The translations under genes and the position numbers were made by a program. Shown piece by piece: positions 33,091 through 44,580 of a stretch of 64,000 nt of DNA. The notes under the pieces were generated by a model that searched no databases, had not been told where the DNA came from, and saw nothing but the letters and a program-made list of their open reading frames with translations. Positions within the stretch are counted from its first letter, which is position 1, and the number at the start of each line of letters is the position of its first letter. This DNA is from Schizosaccharomyces osmophilus (taxonomy: Eukaryota > Ascomycota > Schizosaccharomycetes > Schizosaccharomycetales > Schizosaccharomycetaceae), in assembly GCF_027921745.1 (NCBI RefSeq), contig NC_079238.1, positions 1,550,001 to 1,614,000 of the forward strand, given 5' to 3'.

Positions 33091-36000
33091 CTATTTTTTG
33101 GATTTCTTTGAATTGGTGCTAGACCCAAAAACAACCCGCAGTCGGTTAACACTAAATGGCGCAACAATTTCTCCATCTTTCAGGTTTTCCAAAATTTTCA
33201 CTTCATTGGAAGAAGGTTTTCCAAGAGTTTTTGTGAAGTGAGCAATTGATTCTCGAGCGGATTTACCAACTTTTCCGGATCCGGGAGTAACTTTCACTTT
33301 AAGATTAAATTTGGCCATCGTACTATAAGGAGCAAACGTGGGTACTGCATTGATAATAACATCTTCAGTATCTGGGCTGGGTGTCAAAGCATCGCGAGCA
33401 TATAGCATTTCTTCGTACAAGTCCTGAGTCATATCTTCACGTTCGATTTTAGTTTCCTTCACCTTTCTCTCGGATCTTTGAGGCTTTAATGCCGACATAT
33501 CCTCCTCATTAGGTGTAGCCTCTTTAATTTCTTGAGATTTATTCTCAGGACCCTTATCAGCATCCACAGTCTTCGATTCGCTCTCTTCTTTTTGGGTTTC
33601 CAATTCCTCCTTCTCGACTTTAGGTTCTGGCGGTGATGGTATTTCATTCGATTTCTTCTTCTTCTTTTGTTTCAAGATAGCTAGAATCGCTTGGGGATCC
33701 GATGCGTCTTCAATGGAGACTGGTTTCTTAGATGATTCCTCCAATGCAGTTTGTTTCCTTTGCTTACGAGCTTCCCTTCTCTCCTTTGCGGGGGGCTTCT
33801 TGGCTGTTATAGGTTTGGAACCTTTTTTACCTCTTTTTTCACTTACAATATGGACATCATGATCAAATACACTTTGTGATTTCGAACTTTTGGACGCTCC
33901 TTCAATTAAAGTATCTTTAAGTTCCGGTCTATCTGGAACCAAGACTTCTCTTGGTTGAGAGCTCTTGGCTTCAACCTCATCAATTTTAAGTTCGGATATT
34001 TTTTGTTCGGTATTTTGTAGCTCTGATTCGATACGTTTTTGGCAATGGCGTTCAGTGCTTTGTTCGTCCAATAGCCACAATATGCCATAACCCATAGTAA
34101 GCACATTTGGAGGTAAGTAGTTTTTAGAACCTCGAATGGCAAAACTGCCTGCTGGAAGAACATCACCCGCATATCCTGTTTTCGAGACTTGATCAATATG
34201 AACCCACCAAGCGCTGATAACTGTCTTCGAGTCCCAAGCCTTTGAAGAGGCCAATGCCAATGAACCTGCTTGTTGCATGGTGTTTGGCGGTAAAGGATCA
34301 TTTGCGTTTCGATTTTTAACAATAACTATGGAAGACTTTGGTAAATCAGCGCATACAAAGATATCACCTTTGTTACAATACTTTGTAAACAGTAATTCAT
34401 TTTGTTGAGCATCGCGCCCTCCAAGGACCAAGTATCCTTCAGAAGAGAAAAACCAATGAAACTTCTCAAAGAAAAATGCTTTCCTTGTTGGAAGGATTCT
34501 TTGGTGTTCAGCATTTGTTGAACGCTTCAAGTCTTGGTCAATTCTTTTTTGCGTATTTTTTAAAGCTTTTGAAGCAGCTTCCAAAGTTTTCGTTTCTTTG
34601 ACTATGGCTTCTCGACGCTTCTCGTATTGCCTACGAGCATTAGCATAAGCACCTAGTGACAAGTCTATTTCGACAACAACGTTTGAGGCTTCTTGTTTGG
34701 GCTTTTTAAAGGAATCTGTCTCTGACTCATCTTCGTCCGAAAGGTCATAATCATCATCTGCAGGTTCTGATGATACAATGGGATTTGGAAGCATGATATT
34801 TACCGCATTATTTTTTAGTTTGAGAGGAAGGGCTATGCAAGCAACAACGGGACTGCGCCGTTTTTGAACTTGAATGAGTTTTTCGATATCTAACCAATCC
34901 ATTCCTTGATTTAAGAGATTGTTTATATACGAAGCAATAGCTTCTACCAACTCTGAGTTTGTTTCGATAGCCTCAGCCTTCAAGGACGAGAGTTGCTGGA
35001 CTTCTTGTAAGTTTTTAATCTTCTGTTCTTGGTCATCTTTTGCTGAATGAATTCGGCGTTCAGCAGTCATAACACGGTCATGAGCTCTTTTTTCCATTTT
35101 TTGCGTCTCTATAGAGGAAAAAAATTCATCAACGCATTCATTATACGAATGGAACTCGCTACAAACACGATTTGCTTGCACCAATTGTAAGGGCTTAAAA
35201 GGATGGAAGTCTTCGTACATGAGCATATCCTTCTTTTCTTCGTTGTTAGAAGTAGAGGGATCAGCAAGGATGTTTTGCTGAGTGGAAAATATGTAGCCCT
35301 TAACAGGTGGTTTTACCATAGAAGACAGAATACCATCCGCTGCTTGAAAAGCGGAGAGCAACTCTCTCTTTTTGTCTTCATCGGCACTTAACTGATCAGC
35401 TGGGAGTAAAGGATCTAAATTTGATTGTCGGATACAATGCTCTACCAATGCATTACCATACTCTCCCAGACGAACTGTCAAGGCTTTACGAAGGGTAATG
35501 GGTTTTGGCTGTTTGCCGTTTGGTTTTTGGGAAGCGGCCATTTTCTCAGCCTTGGATTTTCCAGCTACGTCTTCCAATAGTTGTGTCAATTTTTCGAATG
35601 TCATCTGAGGCATTTTTTGCTGGTTACCCATGTTGTGCGTTAACCGGCTTTGATCCAGATTATAATGTTGACCAACAGCATAAACTTGGTTCTTATCAAA
35701 TGTAACAACGCGTAACAAACTCAAAATTTTATGAGAACCATCGAGTAATAAGACGTTTCCGGCTGCGAAAAACTCACAGACAAGGTAGTATGTCCATGAA
35801 GGATCTTGATCGTTTTCACCTCCACCAAATGTAAACACGAGTACACGATCGGTATCCAGTTGTGACACATTAGTTAGCCTTCTGGATTTGATATGTTTAC
35901 GTAGTTTTGAGACGAATCCAGAAAGTTGGGCATTTTCACGTTGGAACTTTGTCAAGTGAACACGAAATCCACTTTCAATGACCAGTGAGTATTTCTTGTC

Positions 36001-36183
36001 CTAATTACAATTCTGTTAGTATGTTTAGTAATTCTCTAATTGTTTAACTACCTGTTTTCCAAACTTCAATAAGAATGAACGCGGGTTCAAGTCATGAATA
36101 TTGTTTAAACGGCAACCAATAATTTCCTCTCGCAATTCTGCACCAATTGCGGTGATATCTAAAGCTGAGAACCTTTGTTTCAT
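33091..36183 (-). CDS. rqc2: Ribosome quality control subunit Rqc2/Tae2 (NEMF family)
   Basis: Two exons, 36183..36052 and 36000..33091, encode 1013 aa. Rqc2 binds stalled 60S subunits with Ltn1 and directs CAT-tail synthesis. The NFACT-N domain is complete once exon 1 is added (MKQRFSALDITAIGAELREEI, then LVFTFGGGE). A coiled-coil segment follows (about 300-350 and 450-510). The NFACT-R domain has FFFEKFHWFFSSEGYLVLGGRDAQQNE and VHIDQVSKTGYAGDVLPAGSF. A long Lys/Glu-rich linker precedes the C-terminal domain (FNLKVKVTPGSGKVGKSA). The gene sits next to hst2, as in S. pombe, where I recall it being listed as a DUF814 protein or Tae2. Confidence 0.93.
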
Positions 36184-36601
36184 CTAAGTTATCGTGTATT
36201 TACCGCCTGGTAATACTGTATATTGGTAATGTAGTTGGTAATGTTTAAGACGTAAACATGCACAGAAAGCAACAGGATAGCGAAGTCTACTTTCATCTGT
36301 TAAGACTTTTATCGAAAACTAAGGAAAACTTACGAAAATTATTACGTTTAATTTCTGTGACGTAGTGTAGTGTCGTGGTCATCGCTAAACACTGCCATAA
36401 GCTTATTCTTTCAAGGATGCTATTTTCAGCTTCTCTCGTAAACAAACTAGAAACACCAAAAAGAGGAAGAATAGCAGCGAGCTTGGGTTCTTAACGTTCA
36501 ATTGAAACAGTAATTAGAAGTTATTTCTTAATATACGCTTTTGGAAAACGGATTGGCATCTAAATTTGAAAAGAAAAAACAGACAAGCATTTTAGAAAAA
36601 A
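36184..36601. promoter_or_regulatory. Divergent promoter region of rqc2 and hst2
   Basis: A 418-bp gap holding both promoters. I see no distinct element. Confidence 0.4.
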
Positions 36602-37914
36602 ATGGGTTTGTCAACGAGATCTGTGCATGGAAATGCTCAAAAAAAATTGGAAAAAATTGCATCTCTCATAAAAGAAAATAAGGGTTTGTACATATTTTGA
36701 AGCGAATATGTTTTAAAAGCCATATGTTAACATCATGGGAAAGTGAACCAAATCTGTGTTATGGCAGGAGCAGGAATAAGTACGGCCGCTGGAATCCCTG
36801 ATTTCCGAAGGTAATTACAAAGTCCATGTGTGGTAATAACTAACGAGTTTAGTCCGAAGACTGGTATCTATAATAACTTACAAAGGTAAGAAAACAACAA
36901 CCTTTATTTTGGCTGTACGAAGAAGTTGTTATCTGACACTTTTAGATTCAATCTGCCTTACGCAGAGGCCGTATTTGGTATGCTTTATGGACTTTGCCAA
37001 TGTAAATAGCTTCTAACTGAGTAGACCTTTCGTATTTTCAGAAAAACCCTCGTCCTTTTTACGAGTTGGCCTACGAGTTATTACCAGAAAAGTTTAGGCC
37101 GACATACACCCATTATTTTATTCGTTTGCTTCATGACAAAGGTTTGCTGAAAAGATGCTATACACAAAACATCGATACTTTGGAGAGATTGGCCGGTGTT
37201 CCCGAAGAGCTTTTAGTGGAAGCTCATGGCTCCTTTCAGTATAGCCGCTGTATAGAATGTTACGAAATGGTACGGGATAAACAAGATTGTATTCCAAGCT
37301 AAACTTTTTAGAGTGATACCGAATATGTACGATCGTGTATAAAACAAAAGCAAGTTCCCCAATGCGTACATTGTAAGGGCTTTGTCAAACCAATGATTAC
37401 GTTTTATGGAGAAGGACTTCCTTCTCGATTTTTTGAAGAAATGGAAGATGATACGGAAAACTGTGATATGGCTCTCGTTCTTGGAACGAGCTTACTCGTC
37501 CATCCTTTCGCTGAATTGCCTGAAATTGTCCCCGACAAGTGTGAGCGAGTTTTGATCAATCGTGAAATTGCCGGTGATTTTGGAGAGCGAAAAAATGACA
37601 TAATCGTATTAGGGGATTGTGAAACGCAAATTCGTTCTCTTTGTGAAATGCTGGGTTGGTCAGAAGAGTTAGACAAACTAGCATCACCGGATATTGATAC
37701 TTTAGCAGAGGAAATTGCACAGCTTTCTGTCCAAAATAAAGCTAATAATTCTTCGAAGGACGAAGAAAAAAGCACAGAAGAACAAAAAGAAGAACCCTCC
37801 TCGTCTCCTGCTGAGCAGATTGCCGACCAAAACGAAACAAACGTAACTAGAGCTACCTCGGCCTCATCCTCTCCTAAAGAGGAGAAACCCGTCTCTCAAA
37901 GGAAGAACGATTAG
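36602..37914 (+). CDS. hst2: NAD-dependent protein deacetylase Hst2 (sirtuin)
   Basis: Six exons (36602..36683, 36744..36810, 36853..36885, 36946..36977, 37025..37269, 37312..37914) encode 353 aa. Hst2 is a SIR2-family deacetylase of class I. The NAD-binding motif GAGIS starts at residue 36 and is followed by [30 protein letters not shown] comes at about 118-130, with the catalytic His139 in EAHGSF. Zinc cysteines are CIEC (147-150) and a second Cys pair in CVHC. FYGEGLP and [10 protein letters not shown] complete the fold. The tail is acidic and Ser-rich. The first donor is GTTTGT. The exon 5 acceptor TGAGTAG was preferred because it restores [15 protein letters not shown]. Confidence 0.94.
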
Positions 37915-38410
37915 AAATGATTTCATTTATGTGTACAGTCGGATTTCCACGTTTGTTTTGTATTATTTAATGTAAGATATTATGGGATTGGGTAGTCGGG
38001 AAGCTTATAACAAAATAAATTATGATTACTTCGAACTTACGGCGCCAAATTGTTCGTCCCTTCATAGGAATGTGTCTTGCAATTTACGAATTAGCACTCA
38101 AATCTGTAGGAACGTGCATTTTTGCATATAGTAACGACAACGAATTATGCACAATCAAGAATTATAGAAACCATCGTTCAAATGTTGTCGACTTTCATTT
38201 TCGCGCTACGAGTTTTAAACACGCTTGGTCTTCTCATTATTCTCACACTTCTCCCTTTTCTATTACTGTTGCTAAAAGATTATCTTTTTTTATTTTTTTT
38301 TAAAAAATAATATTTCAATGTAAGTATATTTTTTAAAAAAATAAAAAAAAAGGGACTAGTTAAAACAAAGTAGCTAGCTTTTTAGATTCTAAAGGTTGAA
38401 TCGGTATACT
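37915..38410. other. Convergent intergenic region with a possible small gene
   Basis: Two overlapping hydrophobic frames lie here on the plus strand (38022-38303 and 38122-38310). The first starts MITSNLRRQIVRPFIGM. The second contains a long leucine-rich membrane-like stretch. A small spliced membrane protein is possible, but the splice sites are poor, so I do not call a CDS. The right end has A- and T-rich runs (38290-38352). Confidence 0.3.
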
Positions 38411-41400
38411 TTATGTATCGATTTTGACTAATTCATTGGAAATAAAATCGAAAAATGCGAAAGGATCACCGGTAGTTGCATAGCGGTAAACGAAACGACT
38501 AGCCAGGTATTTTGAGAAAATAGCACGCAAGTACGCATCGGGCACTCTTTCAATTACTTGATCGATCCCAATCTTTCTCTGGAGAGTCTTGGGGATTGCT
38601 TTGGCAATAATAAATTCTCGGAATGATTTGTTGGACCATAATTTTTCATAGTTGTAGATCTCATTATCTAATTTGACAATCATTTCGGAAAGCTTACTAC
38701 TCAAGCTGGTGAAAGTAAGCTTTTGCTTTTTATGGTTCTCCCAAAGACATTCAAACTCCAAGTCGGCATTTTTCTGAATAATTTCCTTCAATTCATTTAC
38801 ATATTCTCTGTAAAATTCTGGTTCTTTTCCATCATGCACGCACATGTTCTCTATGAAAGAGGCGTCGTCAAAAGATAAAGATGCTAAAACTTCAAGAGAG
38901 CTGGATGTCACACCACCCTTATTCGCAGACGCATCACGAATTACGACAACACCCGCTTTTTCTAAAACAGTCTTGGCATCTTGAGTTACGAAAAGATTAG
39001 CACCCTCCACCAAAAATTTGATTTTAGGTTTTCCATTTTCATTTAGTAGCTGATCAACATTGTTAATGTTTATAGCTCCTGGGCGTCCACCACAGGGAAC
39101 AAAAACATCTGCTTTATAACGAAGATGAGCTGTGTTTCGGAAGGTAGTTCCATTGTTTACAACTTCGCCGTTGGGAAGTTTAACATTGTTGTCTCTGACT
39201 AGCACTTTGTACCCTTCCTTGCTAAGTTTAGATGCGTCAAAGTGATCAATCATGTTTCTTTCGTTGGCCAGGCGCAAAAGTTCTGATTTGTTCAGACCAG
39301 CAGGATCATAGAGAACACCACTTCCATCAATCACGGCAATGTAATTTTCGTTGGAAAGTTTAATTTCATTAGAACCCAAATCACCATCTGGACCGCCTGT
39401 TTGAATTTTGCTCAACTTGGTTGGGTCAAGATTCAATTTTCTGTAAATACCTTCCACGTAACGACGAACTGAAAGAGACGTCATTCCATATTTATCATGT
39501 GGAATGCCGCCCATATTAGGGCTTTTTCCTGTGAAGAAAGATTTCCACCAAGGAGCTTTACGATTACGTGCATGAATGGTGGCCCAATTTACCAATTCAG
39601 CAGTATTCTCATCAGGTCCCATAAATAATATCTCCTGTTTACCGCACTTGTCCACTATTTTCTCCTGTTCATTTGGAATCAATAAATCAATGATACTGTC
39701 AATATACTTTTGAAAAGCCAAAGCGGGTTTGTCTTGATACTTGGAATTCAAAAGAATAACACCTTTGGCACCTCCTTCCGGTATATCCTTATTCTTGAGC
39801 TTTTGTGTGTTCGCCAAATTATAGTTTTCATCAAATAGTCCACGAGCATTAAGATTGAGAGCCTCGGTATTTGCCGATTTAATTAGGCGTATTCCACCAC
39901 GAGCAACATCTCTGAAGCGTAAATGGAAACCTCTAAATTCGTTACCGACGGACATTATCATAGCATACAATGGATCTTTAAATTGTGCTTGATCCAAAAA
40001 TGAAGGGTCGAATCGGAAACTCAAAGCAACCTTTGTAGTTAGGAAAAAGTTAGTTTTTAATAAATGGGAATTAAACTTAACAAACATTTCCATGATAGTC
40101 GCATCGTCATCATTGACACATGTTTTTTGAATTGTTTCCACCAGTTTCTCGTTGGGTAATTCGACTAAAGATTGAGGGTCCAAGGATACCGATGAAACAG
40201 TCTTCGCACGATGTAGGCGTGGAGTAGATCCGGTCCCAATAGAATGTTGAAGGTAAAATTGATCGAACATCATGCGAACAAGATGAGGATATTGAACAAT
40301 TGTATCGTGAATCTTCGTACGGGTGAAAGCAAGAACTGAAAGGCGACGCTTTATGGTGTCTAGGATCTCAACATGAAGATGATTTGAATGGTCAAGGATA
40401 GCTGACAAACTTGTATATTCACTGCCAAGCTTATTCATGACGTGTTCACAAAATACACGGACACAATGAGCGTAAGCTACCTCCTGGATGGATAATTTGG
40501 AGGAAGTAAACATAGAGTCTATATCAGTATGGGGCATGCAATATAACAAAGAAGCTTCCTTTGTGATTTGACCGAAAAGCTCCTCAATAGAGGCAGAACT
40601 GGCAGTATTCTTGAAGCTGTCAGACTTAAAATTGTAGCATATAATTGTGACACCATTGCTGAATTGTTCAATATAAGTTCGAAATGAGGACAAGCCGTAG
40701 TAGCGGAGCAAATTTGAGATAGAAGGGTAAAATCTCATAATGGATCCACGACGATAACCGATGACCAAACGGATTTCAGAACGTTGTTGATGTTTAAACA
40801 CGCCAACGGCTGGACCGAACCGAGTTAATACTGTATCCATTATATTCTGATATGTTTGGATAGTATGTTCGGAGGCCTTTTCCAAAAACGTTTTGTCTGA
40901 AACGCAAGCGATTTTGGGAATTTTCTGATTGGAGGATAAGTTGTCAGAAGGGTCAACAAAATTACATTTGTTCACGAGAAAGGTAGAGATGTTTGAATTT
41001 TCAGTACTAGCACGGTCAATGTTGGCCGTAGAGGTAAATGATTCAATTCGAAAAGAGGGGGCATCATCATTTGGGTTATCCAAATAACGCTTAGAAATGG
41101 ACTGTTCTATTTCATGAGACTTATCCAGTTCCATTTGTGTAACAGGAGCACTATCCATATAAATAGCAGAGTCCTCATTTTCGTTTTTGACGTGGATGTT
41201 GAGTTCTTCTCTTGCATGAGATGCACGAGCAGCAACTTTAGCAGCGTAAATAATTTCTATGTGTTCTGCAATCAATTCCATGGGTTCCATTTGGAAGTAA
41301 TAGTCATCCAAGCATAGGTGATCATAAAAACGGTACACCTCGTCTTCAATGGACTCATCAGGGATTGATTTCCGTTCATTTCGGAGGCAGTCAATGACCT

Positions 41401-41761
41401 TGTTTTTCTGTTCTTCTTTTCCGGTAAATACATTAGGCTTATAACCAAAATATTCGGTATCTTTGTATTTCGGAAAGTTTCCTTGAGGATTCAGATCGGA
41501 TAACTTGTTTCCAGAGCTACCTTTGACACTAAATTGTCTGGAATGATAAATTGGGTTCTTTTCACCACGACATCTTAATTCAGTCGAAAACGAGGCACAT
41601 TGGAAGTTTCTTGTGCCTTTGTTCAAGAGAACATTTTTTTGAGATAGTAAAAGCGAGGAATAAATTCCTCGAGGATGCAGACAAAGATTAGCACCTGAAG
41701 TTATTCGACGAGGGAGAAACTTGGAGCCCTTTGGCGAAATTCGAAGGAATTGCGCCGCCAT
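38411..41761 (-). CDS. gdh2: NAD-specific glutamate dehydrogenase Gdh2
   Basis: A single exon of 1116 aa. This is the large (about 115 kDa) fungal NAD-GDH that deaminates glutamate to 2-oxoglutarate. It is catabolic and probably mitochondrial here, since the N-terminus is Arg/Ser-rich (FLRISPKGSKFLPRRITSG). Catalytic-domain motifs include RDVARGGIRLI, KNKDIPEGGAKGVILLNSK with the catalytic Lys, FMGPDENTAELVNWA and the dehydrogenase Rossmann part (DPAGLNKSELLRLA, VPCGGRPGAININN, FLVEGANLFVTQDA, RDASANKGGVTSSSLEVLA). The ATG at 41761 is the first in frame. The downstream order hst2-gdh2 matches S. pombe. Confidence 0.95.
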   Translation of the reverse strand: MAAQFLRISPKGSKFLPRRITSGANLCLHPRGIYSSLLLSQKNVLLNKGTRNFQCASFSTELRCRGEKNPIYHSRQFSVKGSSGNKLSDLNPQGNFPKYKDTEYFGYKPNVFTGKEEQKNKVIDCLRNERKSIPDESIEDEVYRFYDHLCLDDYYFQMEPMELIAEHIEIIYAAKVAARASHAREELNIHVKNENEDSAIYMDSAPVTQMELDKSHEIEQSISKRYLDNPNDDAPSFRIESFTSTANIDRASTENSNISTFLVNKCNFVDPSDNLSSNQKIPKIACVSDKTFLEKASEHTIQTYQNIMDTVLTRFGPAVGVFKHQQRSEIRLVIGYRRGSIMRFYPSISNLLRYYGLSSFRTYIEQFSNGVTIICYNFKSDSFKNTASSASIEELFGQITKEASLLYCMPHTDIDSMFTSSKLSIQEVAYAHCVRVFCEHVMNKLGSEYTSLSAILDHSNHLHVEILDTIKRRLSVLAFTRTKIHDTIVQYPHLVRMMFDQFYLQHSIGTGSTPRLHRAKTVSSVSLDPQSLVELPNEKLVETIQKTCVNDDDATIMEMFVKFNSHLLKTNFFLTTKVALSFRFDPSFLDQAQFKDPLYAMIMSVGNEFRGFHLRFRDVARGGIRLIKSANTEALNLNARGLFDENYNLANTQKLKNKDIPEGGAKGVILLNSKYQDKPALAFQKYIDSIIDLLIPNEQEKIVDKCGKQEILFMGPDENTAELVNWATIHARNRKAPWWKSFFTGKSPNMGGIPHDKYGMTSLSVRRYVEGIYRKLNLDPTKLSKIQTGGPDGDLGSNEIKLSNENYIAVIDGSGVLYDPAGLNKSELLRLANERNMIDHFDASKLSKEGYKVLVRDNNVKLPNGEVVNNGTTFRNTAHLRYKADVFVPCGGRPGAININNVDQLLNENGKPKIKFLVEGANLFVTQDAKTVLEKAGVVVIRDASANKGGVTSSSLEVLASLSFDDASFIENMCVHDGKEPEFYREYVNELKEIIQKNADLEFECLWENHKKQKLTFTSLSSKLSEMIVKLDNEIYNYEKLWSNKSFREFIIAKAIPKTLQRKIGIDQVIERVPDAYLRAIFSKYLASRFVYRYATTGDPFAFFDFISNELVKIDT

Positions 41762-43364
41762 GAATTCAATCAAAAGAGAAAAAAATTCAGTAAAGGACTT
41801 TAATAGAGGCTGTGAATAATTAAATTAGAAACTTTGGGGGAGTATATGGCGCCAGTACAACAGAACACTGCAGTTATAAATATTTAGAATTTCGTTGAAT
41901 TCATCAATTTTTTATAGGGATCACGCTTCCGTTTTCTTTTTCGAAGAGTATAAGGCTGATTGCGAACAGGTTCCAAACTGTGTACAATTTTTTTCAATGG
42001 TGACTTGTCGTAAATCTCACGTTTCAGTATATGGGATGACGTTTTAAACGAGATTGACTAGTATGAAACCAACTTTACGCTCTAACCAAGGATTTTATAT
42101 AGAACTCAATAATAAACAGAGATAAGTGGTGTTGAGTATAGAGCTTCAAAATCTCATGGGCCGAATTATCCAGAATCAGACATAACTAAAACTTTCGGTA
42201 AATAAAGCCCGTTAGGTAGGAAAGACGAAAAGAAGAAAATGCAAGTGACATATCATATAAACAAATAAACCCCCAAAAAAAAAATAAAATAAAATAAAAA
42301 ACCAGAATTTCCAACGATCAGGAAAGAAAGAAAGAAATGACAGTCTTCAGGTACACGAAAGAATCGTTTCTGGTCTTGCGGCTAGAAGATTTATTCCTAT
42401 TTTCCCATAGTCTAAAATATAAGCCAATTTTCGATAGACCAGACACGAGTTCATCTTGTACTACTTTGGATAGTGGAACGCAACTAAGGATATCCCAAAT
42501 AGCACATATAGTGGGCAAGCACGGATGGAAGACTGAACTTATATAGTTTTGATCCAACGCGTCGTCTCCGAGTTTAAGGAGATATTTATGTTTCACTGTA
42601 CAGGTTTTTTGTTTAACGGCTAAAATATAGAAACCCAAATGCAAAAAAACTCACGTTCTCTAGAGACAATTGGTTACTAAAATAGATATGAATTCAAAGT
42701 TGAAAAGTACATCAATAGAACAACGAGTGTTCCCTTAAATTCAAAGTGCTATTTCTTCCTTAAACCACGCGTGAATACCATACTCATGTTTCGAAGGTTT
42801 TTCTTCACAGTAAACAAATATATCGGTCATTATTTACTTTAGTTTATGTTATCCATCAAATTCTTCAAGATTTATATTCATCTATGCTGTTTTGATTCCA
42901 TTGACTACATTATGTACAATGATGCTGTTTGGTAAAAGGTAAGAAGAGGCTTACACACAATTAGGCATTTGACCATTCCTTGTCATAATAGATAAAGCAT
43001 TCTATCGTAGAAGATAAATTAAACAATACAGTAGCAATGAAAAGTTACCTTCTCAAGACACTTACTCATGCTCTTAAACAGTATTTCTGAAAATAATGAT
43101 TTTGTTTCTAACCGTGTACTATTTACTAACGTGACCCTTCCATTTCGGTAATAAAGAAACTAGAAAACCAGCAAGTTTGTCAAACATACAGAGAAAAGAG
43201 ATGTATTTTACAGTATTAAGTATTTATTCGTAAAAATTGTACATATGAGGATTCTTAAAATTTAGGAAACGAATCAATTCGAAAAAATTGACATCAAAAT
43301 CGGCGCTAATTTGTATGAATATGATGAATTATCGAAATAATATACATATTTTATAGTGACAGTT
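41762..43364. other. 1.6-kb gene-poor stretch between gdh2 and 5S copy 2
   Basis: It starts with the gdh2 promoter. It includes an A4T-type simple repeat (AAAATAAAATAAAATAAAA, about 42279-42299), one MCB-type ACGCGT (42557-42562) and a GTAAACAAATA at about 42810. A minus-strand open stretch (42318-42644) has protein-like composition but no ATG. Nothing else supports a gene. Confidence 0.4.
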
Positions 43365-43483
43365 GTCTACGGCCATACCTAGGCGAAAACACCAGTTCCC
43401 GTCCGATCACTGCAGTTAAGCGTCTGAGGGCCTCGTTAGTACTATGGTTGGAGACAACATGGGAATCCGGGGTGCTGTAGGCT
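43365..43483 (+). rRNA. 5S ribosomal RNA, copy 2
   Basis: A 119-nt 5S rRNA identical to copy 1, plus strand. It is followed by TCCTCTCACTTTTTTCTC, a T-run terminator shared with copy 1. A TATA-like ATATTTTATAG lies about 20 bp upstream, as at other fission-yeast 5S genes. Confidence 0.97.
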
Positions 43484-43917
43484 TCCTCTCACTTTTTTCT
43501 CCTTTTATTTGATTTCTTTCTTTTTTAACAAATCTCGCTATTAACATTTGTTTTATACCTAATAGTTGGGCTGAAATCGTAAATACAACTAGTTGCCCTT
43601 TTGGAGGACAATTAGAAAGGAGGCAAGAAATAAATAGGGTAGCCAAAACACTTGTCAAATGCACATAGTATTTAAGACTACATTGAAAAAGCGTTCATAG
43701 AATAGAGCCACAATTGTTTTACAATTCAGATTCTAGATTTCATAGCTTACATCGTTTTAATCATAGTACTACTTGATACAAACAATATTGAAATGAGTAC
43801 CTTTTAAAGTTAATAAACTTTCATTACAACGCTATTCTATATTAAAAAGTCATTATGCCCTTGTAAATTCTCATCATAGTCATATCATCATAAACTCATT
43901 AACGTTAGCCCTTTAGC
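43484..43917. other. Intergenic, 5S copy 2 to hsp16 3' end
   Basis: A 434-bp gap. After the 5S terminator I see only AT-rich sequence and the hsp16 3' region. Confidence 0.4.
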
Positions 43918-44349
43918 TTAATTAATGGCGATTTGCTTCTTGGAGCGGGATTGCTCAATCTTTGGCAAAAGAATACTCAAAATGCCATTGGAAAATTGAG
44001 CTTCAATACGATCGGAATCGATCCTGCTGGGGATGGAGATAGTTCGAGAGAAGGATCCAAAGCGACGCTCGGACCATCTGTGGTTTCCTCGATCTCCCTC
44101 GCTCTTGCGCTCATTCACGGATTTACCAGAAATCGTCAATTTTCCTTCGTCGTAATGAACTTGTACGTCTTGCTTTTTGACACCAGGAAGTTCAACATCC
44201 ACTTCGACCGTATCTTTGCCTTCGTGAACATCGATGGCAGGTGACAAATCACCAACATGATTTTGGCGTTGAACGCGAGGGGAATAACTCAAAAAGTCAG
44301 AAAGACCGTCTTGAAATGGGTATAAATCGAAGAAAGGTTGAAGAGACAT
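43918..44349 (-). CDS. hsp16: Small heat shock protein Hsp16
   Basis: A single exon of 143 aa. Hsp16 is an ATP-independent holdase chaperone that forms large oligomers. The alpha-crystallin domain covers about residues 35-135: PAIDVHEGKDTVEVDVELPGVKKQDVQVHYDEGKLTI, then SFSRTISIPSRIDSDRIEAQFSNGILSILLPK. The short N-terminus has FFDLYPFQD. Length and sequence match the single hsp16 of S. pombe. A TATA box lies 98 bp upstream. Confidence 0.95.
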   Translation of the reverse strand: MSLQPFFDLYPFQDGLSDFLSYSPRVQRQNHVGDLSPAIDVHEGKDTVEVDVELPGVKKQDVQVHYDEGKLTISGKSVNERKSEGDRGNHRWSERRFGSFSRTISIPSRIDSDRIEAQFSNGILSILLPKIEQSRSKKQIAIN

Positions 44350-44447
44350 TGTAAATAGCGCTTGTTTTCACACTTGAAAATAAACTGAAAAAATTAACTC
44401 TTGTTCTTTTTTTGTCAATGTTGTCAAATCAACCCTACTTCACTCCT

Positions 44448-44580
44448 TTTTTATACCTGAACTACTGAAAACAACAAACATTCTATAAACGACCTAGTAC
44501 TTTCCAGATTGTGATGACTTGCCACGATTGGGGTTCTTCCAGAGATTTCGAACTAGTTCCTTTCGCTTCTTTGTTCCTCG
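44448..44580 (-). promoter_or_regulatory. hsp16 promoter: TATA box and clustered GAA/TTC units
   Basis: Read on the minus strand, TATAAAAA lies at 44455-44448. Upstream, 44580-44532 carries several GAA/TTC pentamer-like units (GGAAC, AGAAG, CGAAA, GGAAC, TTCGAA, GGAAG, AGAAC). The spacing is not a perfect nGAAnnTTCn array, so binding by heat shock factor is only suggested. Confidence 0.4.

Noticed and set aside
42318-42644. 108-codon minus-strand frame and a 69-codon plus-strand frame within it
   Set aside because: The longer has no ATG, the two overlap, and neither shows conserved motifs, so I left them as part of the intergenic description.
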